From positions 1 through 60,835 of the forward strand of contig JAJEFC010000166.1 of assembly GCA_022820675.1 (NCBI GenBank): 60,835 bases of DNA, read 5' to 3'. Below the pieces are notes generated by a model. It was given only the letters and a program-made list of their open reading frames with translations, searched no databases and was not told the DNA's origin. The stretch comes from Vicinamibacteria bacterium (GTDB lineage Bacteria > Acidobacteriota > Vicinamibacteria > Vicinamibacterales > UBA8438). The translations under genes were made by a program, and so were the position numbers. Shown piece after piece: positions 43,805-51,721 of the stretch (its first letter is position 1; each line of letters begins with the position of its first letter).

Positions 43805-46800
43805 CTATTCCTTCGTGATCGTGCCGTCGAAGTTGAGGATCAGGTTGGCGACCATGGTGTACGACGCCAGCTCGGCCACGTCCAGCGTCTCGTCGCGCCC
43901 GGACTCGCCCTGGCTGACGAGCTCGAGGGCGGCGCCGCGGTCGGCCTGGTAGCGGTCGAGGTGGCGCCGGTAGCCGTTCACCAGAATGTCGCGCGCGGCC
44001 GGCGGGGGTCGGTGAGCGGTGGACAGGAGGTACGCGTAGCCGATGCGGTCCTCCGGCGTCTCGCCGCCCTCGGTCATCATGCGCTCGGCGAGGCGGCGGG
44101 CCGCCTCGACGTAGGTCACGTCGTTCATCAGGTTCAGGGCCTGGAGCGGCGTGTTGGTGCGGCCGGTCCGCACGATGCACGTCTCGCGCGTCGACGCGTC
44201 GAACGTCATCATCGTCGGCGGCCCCAGGGTGCGCTTCCAGAACGTGTAGAGGCTGCGGCGATAGAGGTCTTCGCCGGTCTCCTGCACGTAGTCGCCGTAG
44301 CCGCCCTCGACCATGTCGGCCCAGAGTCCCTCCGGCTGGTACGGCTTGACCGACGGGCCGCCGACCTTCTCGACGAGGAGGCCGGAGACGGCGAGGGCCT
44401 GGTCGCGGATCATCGGGGCCGGGAGACGCAGCCGGGGGCCGCGCGCGAGCAGCCGGTTCTCGGGATCGCTCTCGAACTCGTCGGCCGTGACGTGCGACGC
44501 CTGGCGGTAGGCGGCGCTGGTCACGATGGCCCGCTGCAGGGCCTTGACGTCCCAGCCCGAGTCGACGAACTCGGTGGCGAGCCAGTCGAGCAGCTCGGGA
44601 TGGCTGGGGAACTCGCCCTGGGTGCCGAAGTTCTCGGCCGTCTTCACGAGGCCGGTCCCGAAGTACATCTGCCAGAAGCGGTTCACGGTGACCCGCGCGG
44701 TCAACGGATGCCCGGGGTCGACGAGCCAGCGCGCGAACGACAGGCGGTTGGCCTCGACGCCCTCCGGCAGGGGCGGCAGGACCGCGGGGACGCCGGGGAA
44801 CACCTCCTCGGCGGGGCTGTCGTAGGCGCCGCGGTTCAGCCGGTAGGTGGGCTTGCGGACGGTCCGCTCCTCCATGACCATGACGGTCGGGAAGCTCGCC
44901 CACAGCGCGTCGCGCTCGCGCTCGAGCCGGGCCACCTCGCGCACCGCCTCCTGAACGGCCGGCGGCGCGTACTGGTCGAGGAACGCCAGCCGCAGCTTGT
45001 CGGCCTGGGCCGCGGTCCGCTGGCCGGGCGCCAGGGCCGCGATCTGGCCCAGCGTTTCCGCCGTCGCCACCACCGCGGCCTCGGCCGGACTCAGCACGCC
45101 CTCGTAGATGCGAACCTCGTCGAGGTTGCCCCGGAACCGCGGCTTGTCCGAGCCGCTCGCCCCGATGCGTAGCGGATAGCGGGTGGCGGGCAGCCGGTTG
45201 CCCACGAGGTCGAGCAGCGGCTCCGTCGCCTGCAGGCGGCCGTCGACGTAGATGCGGATGCCCTCGGGGGTCTTCGACCCGTCGTAGGTGGCGACGACGT
45301 GCTGCCAGCGGCCGAGGGCGACGTCCTCCGCCGTCTCGGCCGCCACGCCGTCGTCGAGGACGCGCGTCGACAGGTTCAGGCGAAGCTTGCCGTCCTCGAG
45401 GTAGAGGCCCCAGCCCACCTCGCCCTGGTCGCCGCCGGCCGCGCGCGAGACGACCACGCCGTTCTCGGCCGTCGGGTACATCCACGCGGCGACGCTGAAC
45501 GCGTCGTCGTAGCCGACGTCCGGCGCGTGCCCGGCGTTGACGAAGCGCCGCCCATCGAAGCTCGCGGCGTGGCCGAGGACGCCGGGATAGAACTGCGGCA
45601 GCCCGTCCTCGAGCGCCGCCGGCACGTCCGTCGAGGTCTGGATGCCGTCGATGGTGCCCTCGAAGGCGTGGTACGCGAGCAGCCCGTCGCGGAGGTTCCA
45701 GTCGACCGGCCCCGCGCGCTCGAGCGACGCCTCCCACTCGGCCCGGGCCGCCGCCGCCTCGTCGTCGAGGGCGGCCAGCGCCGCCCGCGCCTCGGCGAGC
45801 CCGGCGTCCAGCTCGTCCAGCTCTGCCTGCTGCTCGCCGGTGGGGGCGGTGACCAGGGGCGGGCTGTTCACGTACTTGAAGCCCTTGCCCCGCTCGGGGA
45901 TGTTGTTGAAGTTCGCCATGACCTCGTAGAACTCCTTCTGCGAGATCGGGTCGAACTTGTGGTCGTGGCAGCGCGCGCAGCCCAGGGTCAGGCCCATCCA
46001 CACCGTGCCGGTGGTCGACACGCGGTCGACGCCGTACTCGGCGAGGAACTCGTCGACGACGATGCCGCCCTCGCTGTTGAGGCTGTGGTTGCGGTTGAAC
46101 GCGGTGGCGACGCGCTGCTCCAGGGTCGCGCCGGGCAGCATGTCGCCGGCGAGCTGCTCGATGGTGAACCGGTCGAACGGCATGTTGGCGTTGTAGGCGT
46201 CGATGACCCAGTCGCGCCAGCGCCACATCGACCGCTCGCCGTCGGTCTGGTAGCCGTTGGTGTCGGCGTAGCGGGCGGCGTCGAGCCACTCGACGGCCAT
46301 CCGCTCGCCGTAGCGCGGCGACGCGAGCAGCCGGTCGACGGCCTCCTCGTAGGCGTCGGCGGAGTCGTCGTTCAGGAAGTCGGCGAGCTCGACCGGGGTC
46401 GGGGGCACGCCGGTGAGGTCGAGGGTGACGCGGCGCAGCAGGGTCGCGCGGTCGGCCTCGTCGGACGGGGCCAGGCCCTCGGCCTCGAGGCGCCGCAGCA
46501 CGAAGTTGTCGATGTCGTTGCGGGGCCACTCGGCGTCGGCCACCGGGGGCACGACGGGCCGCTCGGGCGGGATGAACGCCCAGTGCGACTCCCACTCCGC
46601 GCCCTGGTCGATCCAGAGGCGGAGGGTTTCGACCTCGGCCTCGTCGAGGGCCTCGCCGCCGCGGGGCATCCGCACGCGGGCGTCGTCGGCCGACACGCGG
46701 TGCACGAGCAGGCTCGCCTCGGCGTCGCCCGCGACCACGGCGGGACCGCCGTAGCGTCCGCGGTCCGCGAACGGACCCTCGGGCACGTCGAGCCGCAGGC

Positions 46801-47326
46801 CGGCCTGGCGCGACGCCTCGTCGGGCCCGTGGCACGAGAAGCAGTTCTGCGAGAGAAGGGGCCTCACCTCGCGGGCGAAGTCGACGGTGCGCTCGGCCAC
46901 CGCGGCCGGGGCGGCGCCCGCCGCCGCGGGCTCGGCGCCGAGGTGCGCGCCCTGGTCGATCCACGTCCGCACGAGCCGGATCTGATCGGCCGAGAGCGAC
47001 CGCCCCGACGAGGCCGGCGGCATGAGGGCGATCGGCTCCTCGGTCGTCAGCCGCTGGAACAGCGGGCTGCCGTCGGCGTCGCCGGGCCGCACGTGGGTCT
47101 CGATGAAGTCGGCGGTGTCGAGCCGCAGCTTCGCCTGACGGGTCGCCTCGGACGCCCCGTGGCAGGCGAAGCAGGCCTCGGCGAGCACCGGGCGCACGTC
47201 GCGGTGGAACTCGACCCGCTCGGGCGCCTGGGCCAGGCCCACCTCCAGACCGCGGTCCGGGTAGAGCCCCGCCGCCACCGCCGCCCCGCCCAGCACCGTC
47301 AACACCCGCAGAATGGTCATCCGCAT
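43805..47326 (-). CDS. DUF1549/DUF1553 protein with two c-haem motifs and a LamG-like domain
   Basis: The 1173-residue exported protein has a signal peptide, two planctomycete-type cytochrome segments (EACFACHGASEATRQAKLRL near 50 and NCFSCHGPDEASRQAGLRLD near 145) and DUF1549 (RRVTLDLTGVPPTPVELADF, YGERMAVEWLDAARYADTNG). It also has CARCHDHKFDPI, a LamG/concanavalin-like insert (about 560-720: AFEGTIDG, FSVAAWMYPTAENGVV) and DUF1553 (NRFWQMYFGTGLVKTAENFG, TLGPPTMMTFDASTRETCIV). The order is standard for the family. I chose the ATG at 47326, with gggaga 5 nt upstream. It is paired with the DUF1501 gene through the repeat array. Role unknown. Confidence 0.93.
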   Translation of the reverse strand: MRMTILRVLTVLGGAAVAAGLYPDRGLEVGLAQAPERVEFHRDVRPVLAEACFACHGASEATRQAKLRLDTADFIETHVRPGDADGSPLFQRLTTEEPIALMPPASSGRSLSADQIRLVRTWIDQGAHLGAEPAAAGAAPAAVAERTVDFAREVRPLLSQNCFSCHGPDEASRQAGLRLDVPEGPFADRGRYGGPAVVAGDAEASLLVHRVSADDARVRMPRGGEALDEAEVETLRLWIDQGAEWESHWAFIPPERPVVPPVADAEWPRNDIDNFVLRRLEAEGLAPSDEADRATLLRRVTLDLTGVPPTPVELADFLNDDSADAYEEAVDRLLASPRYGERMAVEWLDAARYADTNGYQTDGERSMWRWRDWVIDAYNANMPFDRFTIEQLAGDMLPGATLEQRVATAFNRNHSLNSEGGIVVDEFLAEYGVDRVSTTGTVWMGLTLGCARCHDHKFDPISQKEFYEVMANFNNIPERGKGFKYVNSPPLVTAPTGEQQAELDELDAGLAEARAALAALDDEAAAARAEWEASLERAGPVDWNLRDGLLAYHAFEGTIDGIQTSTDVPAALEDGLPQFYPGVLGHAASFDGRRFVNAGHAPDVGYDDAFSVAAWMYPTAENGVVVSRAAGGDQGEVGWGLYLEDGKLRLNLSTRVLDDGVAAETAEDVALGRWQHVVATYDGSKTPEGIRIYVDGRLQATEPLLDLVGNRLPATRYPLRIGASGSDKPRFRGNLDEVRIYEGVLSPAEAAVVATAETLGQIAALAPGQRTAAQADKLRLAFLDQYAPPAVQEAVREVARLERERDALWASFPTVMVMEERTVRKPTYRLNRGAYDSPAEEVFPGVPAVLPPLPEGVEANRLSFARWLVDPGHPLTARVTVNRFWQMYFGTGLVKTAENFGTQGEFPSHPELLDWLATEFVDSGWDVKALQRAIVTSAAYRQASHVTADEFESDPENRLLARGPRLRLPAPMIRDQALAVSGLLVEKVGGPSVKPYQPEGLWADMVEGGYGDYVQETGEDLYRRSLYTFWKRTLGPPTMMTFDASTRETCIVRTGRTNTPLQALNLMNDVTYVEAARRLAERMMTEGGETPEDRIGYAYLLSTAHRPPPAARDILVNGYRRHLDRYQADRGAALELVSQGESGRDETLDVAELASYTMVANLILNFDGTITKE

Positions 47327-47502
47327 AGCATCTCCCGGAAGGGATGGTAGGCTCTCGACCCGCATCGCGCAAGCCTCACCCGGCGCGCGCGCATACCCCG
47401 ATACCCGCCCGTGTCCGTCCTCATTCGACACGGCGGAGCGATGCCGTCTCCCCCGACGCGTCGAATCGTCGGCGACGATTCCACCGATCCGCAGCCGCTC
47501 GC

Positions 47503-48516
47503 CTACTGCTCCGACGACGCGTCGGCCGCCCGCGCGCCGCTCAGGGCGTTGATCATGCCGTAGTTGCCCTCGTGGCAGGCGTACTCGTAGATGAGCGAGT
47601 CGGAGAGCCGCATGGGCAGCGCCGCGGTGAATGGCGCCGTGAACGTCGCCGGGTCGTTGACGGTGTACTCGTAGAGCAGCGTGTCGTCGCTCACCCGCGT
47701 GAACCGCTCGGTCAGCCGCAGGGTCGAGCCGAGCCCCAGCGCCACCAGCGCGTTCGGCTCGAAGCTGGCCCGCAGGTCCGAGTAGTTGCGGCTCTCGACG
47801 ACGAGGGTGTCGCCTTCCCACCGGCCGCGGGAGTCGCCGTTCAACTGCAGCAGCCCGGCCGGCAGGTGGTCGCGCGGCTCGAGGGGGATGATGCGGGCGT
47901 CGTGGACCATCTCGTTCAGGATGACCACGTGGTCCCCGGTCTGGAAGAGCTGCATGTTGTTGTTGTAGGCGCTCGGCATCATCGGCGGGCCCGAGTTGAA
48001 GCCGACCAGGCACCGCTCGGCGAGGCCGCGGTCCTCGGGGCCGTCGGCGCCGATGCCGGCCGACCGAACCCGCCACGGGCGCTCGCCCGGCACGTCCACG
48101 TCGAGCGACCCGGCCTGGCGGGCGGCGCCCTCGACCAGCTCGGGCATGCGCCCGGTCGCCGGCTCGACGATGAGGGACGAGCGGCGGTCGTCGCCGACGG
48201 AGGTGCCGAAGTCGAGCCAGAAGGCGTTGTAGGCGCCGACGTTGCCCTCGGCCGGGGGCCGGTCGGCCGACTGCTGGGCCGCCGCCGCGAACGACTCGAC
48301 GGCCGCCGCCTGCTCCTCGGTCAGCGTCTCGCCGAGCCCCTCGGGGCGCTCGAACGGGGTGGCGGTGCGGAAGTCCCAGACGCCTTGCAGATCGGGGCGG
48401 CCGTCGGCGAGCCGGGGCGGCTCCCACGCCTCGCCGGGCTCCTGCCCGAGGGCCGGCGCAGCCGGCGCGCCCGCGAGCGCCAAGGTCAGACACCACACGA
48501 CGGATCGGTTGCTCAA
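47503..48516 (-). CDS. Secreted protein of a common acidobacterial family, function unknown
   Basis: The 337 residues have a signal peptide (MSNRSVVWCLTLALAGAPAA) and then RLADGRPDLQGVWDFRTATP, LNGDSRGRWEGDTLVVESRN, FTRVSDDTLLYEYTVNDPAT and the C-terminal IYEYACHEGNYGMINALSGA. I know this pattern from many Vicinamibacteria and Planctomycetes proteins, often in multiple copies, with no assigned activity. The fold seems lipocalin-like, an inference from alternating strands. It lies 176 bp upstream of the DUF1553 gene on the same strand. Confidence 0.85.
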   Translation of the reverse strand: MSNRSVVWCLTLALAGAPAAPALGQEPGEAWEPPRLADGRPDLQGVWDFRTATPFERPEGLGETLTEEQAAAVESFAAAAQQSADRPPAEGNVGAYNAFWLDFGTSVGDDRRSSLIVEPATGRMPELVEGAARQAGSLDVDVPGERPWRVRSAGIGADGPEDRGLAERCLVGFNSGPPMMPSAYNNNMQLFQTGDHVVILNEMVHDARIIPLEPRDHLPAGLLQLNGDSRGRWEGDTLVVESRNYSDLRASFEPNALVALGLGSTLRLTERFTRVSDDTLLYEYTVNDPATFTAPFTAALPMRLSDSLIYEYACHEGNYGMINALSGARAADASSEQ

Positions 48517-49007
48517 GAGTGCTCTCCTCGCAAGTTAGCCAATGGTGAATTCTACAATGGCAGGGGCCCCGACCCGGAATCGGAGCGGGATTCGACCGCG
48601 CCGGACGGACACGATGCCGGCGGCCGGTCCCGCCGTGGTCCGCCGGCGGCGACCCGCCGCGCCGCCCAGGCTGCTCGCCCTGACCCGCCCATCGGGGCCT
48701 TTCGGCTCTGCTGGCCGCCCAACAAGACCCGGCTGGAGTCCGCGTCGTGCTACGGCGCAGACCCCTGGCGCGGCCGGAGGAATGTGCCGGCAGGACGGGG
48801 CGGCCTTCGGCGGGGCCGGTTGCCCGGAAGCCGGAGCCGAGGGCGGCGGTTCCGGCAGTCATGAGTCTGCACGGGAGCGGGGCGCAGGTTCCTGGCGGGG
48901 TCGCATGGCAAGGGGAGCCGCCGGCGACGAGGCCCGAATCCGAATGAAGAGGGGTTCGCGGGCCGGTCGTGGTCGCCGGCCCTGAACAGGGGGGCGGTGG
49001 CCCGCCG
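48517..49007. other. Intergenic, no gene seen
   Basis: 491 bp of GC-rich sequence lies between two minus-strand genes. Frames here look like chance open frames. I see no repeat or clear terminator. Confidence 0.45.
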
Positions 49008-49247
49008 TCAACGCGCGTGCAGGCCGCTGTTGACGTGCGCGGTATGGCTGGTCTCCAGCGCATCGACGCGGCCCGTCAGCCTGTCGAACTTGCCGCTGAG
49101 GTCGTCGATCTTGCCGTCGAGCGCGTCGATTCTGCCGTCGAGCCTGTCGATTCTGCCGTTGAGCAACCATGTGCCGACGACGAGGCCGATTGCCGTGGCC
49201 AGCGATATCAGCAAGTTCCCCACCGCGATGAGTCGGTCGGCGTCCAT
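49008..49247 (-). CDS. Small membrane-anchored coiled-coil protein
   Basis: The 79 residues start MDADRLIAVGNLLISLATAI, one membrane span (about 6-28), followed by repeated seven-residue units: GRIDRLD, GRIDALD, GKIDDLS, GKFDRLT, GRVDALE. This is a parallel coiled coil. The tail has a His-rich end. Such proteins are annotated only as hypothetical. The Met at 49247 is preferred over one nine codons earlier because it sits right before the span. Confidence 0.7.
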   Translation of the reverse strand: MDADRLIAVGNLLISLATAIGLVVGTWLLNGRIDRLDGRIDALDGKIDDLSGKFDRLTGRVDALETSHTAHVNSGLHAR

Positions 49248-49350
49248 GCGAAAAATGTTACCACAGTGTTCCATGCATCACAACGTCGCGACACCCGCAC
49301 CAGAGCCTCAGGACCCACCGACGAGCAGGTTCGTGATGGCCTGGGCGGCG

Positions 49351-50094
49351 TCACGCCGTCACGTCGTAGAGCAGCTTCACGCCGATGACGAAGAGAGAGG
49401 CGTGGACGATGCGGAAGAACAGCTCGTCGGTGGCGCGCTCGTGCAGCCGGCGGCCGATCCAGATGCCCACCGGCGCGAGGGGCAGCAGCACCAGCGAGGT
49501 GAGCAGGTTGTCCGCGTTCCACTGGCCCAGCCACGCGTAGGGCCCCACCTTCGACCAGTTCACGACGAAGAAGAACGCGACGCCGGTGGCCTGGAACGTC
49601 GTGCGGTCCATGCGCTGGGGCAGCAGGTAGGCGTGGAGGGGCGGTCCCCCGGCGTGCACCGAGAAGCTCGCGAACCCCGCCAGCGCCCCCCACAGGACGC
49701 CGGTCACGCGGCGCGGCGACCGTCGGGTCGACTCCGCCCGGGGCACGAAGTACTGCAGCGAGTAGGTCAGGGCGATGACCCCCACCAGCGCGCGCAGGCC
49801 GTCGGGGGTCAGGTACTCGAAGGTCGCCGCGCCCAGCACCGTGCCCAGCATCGCCGCCGGCACCAGCACCCGCAGGTTGGGCCAGTCCCACGCCCCCCGG
49901 TAGGCGCGCACCGCGAGGACGTCCATGACCATGAGGATCGGCAGCAGCACCGCGGCGGCCTGGGCGGGGCTGATGACCATCGCCATCAGCGGCACCCCGA
50001 CCACCGCGATGCCGCCGCCGAGCCCGCCCTTGGCGATGCCGACGATGAGCACCGCGACCGTCGCGGCGGCGTAGAACCAGGGATCGACGATCAA
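49351..50094 (-). CDS. TauE/SafE family sulfite/organosulfonate exporter-like permease
   Basis: The 247-residue membrane protein has about seven or eight hydrophobic spans. The family repeat is seen as FYAAATVAVLIVGIAKGGLG, GGIAVVGVPLMAMVISPAQA and AAAVLLPILMVMDVLAVRAY, then again GALAGFASFSVHAGGPPLHA, YLLPQRMDRTTFQATGVAFF. TauE/SafE proteins move anions such as sulfite, sulfoacetate or other small acids; the substrate here is unknown. It is 43 bp beyond the PHP gene on the same strand. Confidence 0.9.
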   Translation of the reverse strand: MIVDPWFYAAATVAVLIVGIAKGGLGGGIAVVGVPLMAMVISPAQAAAVLLPILMVMDVLAVRAYRGAWDWPNLRVLVPAAMLGTVLGAATFEYLTPDGLRALVGVIALTYSLQYFVPRAESTRRSPRRVTGVLWGALAGFASFSVHAGGPPLHAYLLPQRMDRTTFQATGVAFFFVVNWSKVGPYAWLGQWNADNLLTSLVLLPLAPVGIWIGRRLHERATDELFFRIVHASLFVIGVKLLYDVTA

Positions 50095-50137
50095 GAGGGT
50101 GGTCCCGCCGGATCACGTGGACGGGGGTCCGCGCGGG

Positions 50138-51592
50138 TCACTCGACCTCGACGAAGATGGGGTTCGAGTAGAACCAGAGGTCGTGCCAGGGGTTCTCGCC
50201 GGGGCCGTCCGCCGCGGGCTCGAGGTCGTCGGTGCTCGTGCCGCGGACGCGGACGTAGAGATCGCGGTCGACGGCGGGAAGCTCCACCTCCAGGGCGAGC
50301 CGGTCTCCGTCGCGGGCCAGCGCGTCGCGCGTGAACCGTGCGAGGACCCGCGTCGTGGGGTTGCGGTCGTTCGAGGGCTCGGCGGCCGGCCCCGACACCT
50401 CGCCCACGATGACGTCGACGCGCCGGACGGCGGGGTCCTCCCCCGCCTCGTTCGGGACCTCGGGGTCGCGGAGCCGGACGGTCGCGGTGACCTGCGTCCC
50501 CCGCGCGACCCGCAGCGTGCCGCCGAGCCCCGTCTCGCCCCCCTCGGCGCTCTCCAGACCGAAGTCCAGCTCGGTGACGAGGTCGCCGGCGACCGCGAAC
50601 ATGCGCCCCTGGCGAAGCCCGTCGAGGACGTCGGCGTAAGTCGGACGGGCGTGGACCCAGGTCTTGTGGAACTCGCCGGGCCAGAAGTCGCTCCCGGCCC
50701 TCACCGGATCGGCGTAGTGGAAGTGCGAGTCGGACGAGGCCACGATCCAGAACCGCCGCCCCTCGCCGAGCAGCGCGTCCCACAGGCCGCCGACGACGGC
50801 GGTCATCTGGTCGAAGCCGCCCAGGGTCGGCGCCCCGGGGTTCGTGTAGGCGCCGCGGGAACGGCTGCGGCTGGCCGGCGAGAGGGTCGCGGCCTGGTGG
50901 CCGGGGGCGCCTTCCATGCCCCGGTACACGTCCGGGGCGAGGTCGTTGTTCTCCCTGAGCTCCCACGGCTCGTCGCGGCCGTAGGACCCGATCGCCGCCG
51001 CCGAGCGGGAGGGGTGGTTCGCGAACAGGATCGGCAATCGCTCGAGCCCCTGCATGTGGGCCAGCGCCTGCCGCCTCAGCTCGGCCGACTGCCGGCGCGG
51101 GTCGGGGGGACGCGCCCAATCCTCGTTGGCGTCGAAACGGCTCTCGATCTCGAAGAGCACCTCCGCCTCGTCCTCGGCCCGCGGGATGACGAGGGTGTGG
51201 TGGTCCATGCCCGGCATGTTCAGCTCCATGCCGTAGAACTGGAGCACCTCGGGAACCAGCTCGCGCGACAGGGTCAGCTCGCGGTGCGCCTGCTCCAGGT
51301 TCAGCTTGGCGTGGTTCGGGCCGCCGTGATCGGTCGTCACCATCCACCGCAGGCCGAAGCGCCGCGCCATCGCCGCGTTGCGCGGGGTGGAGTACATGGC
51401 GTCGCGCGCCTTGATCGGGGTCGGCGGGCTGGTGCGGTAGTCGTAGCCGGCGCTCCAGTGGCTGTGGATATGCGAGTCGCCGGCCAGCCACTCGCGCTCG
51501 TCGGCGGCCGACGGGACCAATGCGAGGACGGCGATCGCACCTAGCGCACAGGACCAGACGAGGCGGGGAGAGGCAGCTTGGGACGCAGGCAT
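50138..51592 (-). CDS. Exported PHP-domain phosphoesterase-like protein
   Basis: The 484 residues start with a signal peptide (LVWSCALGAIAVLALVPSAA) and then metal-binding PHP motifs: WLAGDSHIHSHWS, WMVTTDHGGPNH, YGMELNMPG, FANHPSRS and VASSDSHFHY. The C-terminal 130 residues are beta-rich (RDLYVRVRGTSTDD). Exported PHP proteins in this phylum have no tested substrate. I chose the Met at 51592 over one six codons earlier. It diverges from the multihaem gene. Confidence 0.87.
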   Translation of the reverse strand: MPASQAASPRLVWSCALGAIAVLALVPSAADEREWLAGDSHIHSHWSAGYDYRTSPPTPIKARDAMYSTPRNAAMARRFGLRWMVTTDHGGPNHAKLNLEQAHRELTLSRELVPEVLQFYGMELNMPGMDHHTLVIPRAEDEAEVLFEIESRFDANEDWARPPDPRRQSAELRRQALAHMQGLERLPILFANHPSRSAAAIGSYGRDEPWELRENNDLAPDVYRGMEGAPGHQAATLSPASRSRSRGAYTNPGAPTLGGFDQMTAVVGGLWDALLGEGRRFWIVASSDSHFHYADPVRAGSDFWPGEFHKTWVHARPTYADVLDGLRQGRMFAVAGDLVTELDFGLESAEGGETGLGGTLRVARGTQVTATVRLRDPEVPNEAGEDPAVRRVDVIVGEVSGPAAEPSNDRNPTTRVLARFTRDALARDGDRLALEVELPAVDRDLYVRVRGTSTDDLEPAADGPGENPWHDLWFYSNPIFVEVE

Positions 51593-51721
51593 CGCGCGCG
51601 ATTCTACCACCCGCTTCCGGGCGCCTCCGGCCGGCAGTCCAGTCAGTGGCCCGGAGCGCGCCCGCGGACGGTGGAGCAGGTCCCGCCACGCGACGCCCGT
51701 CCTGCGTTACGATGAGAGGTG

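Noticed and set aside
47327..49063. Upstream extension of the DUF1553 frame to give a 1752-residue protein
   Set aside because: The extension runs over the gene at 47503-48516 in another frame. The signal peptide and ribosome binding site support the start at 47326.
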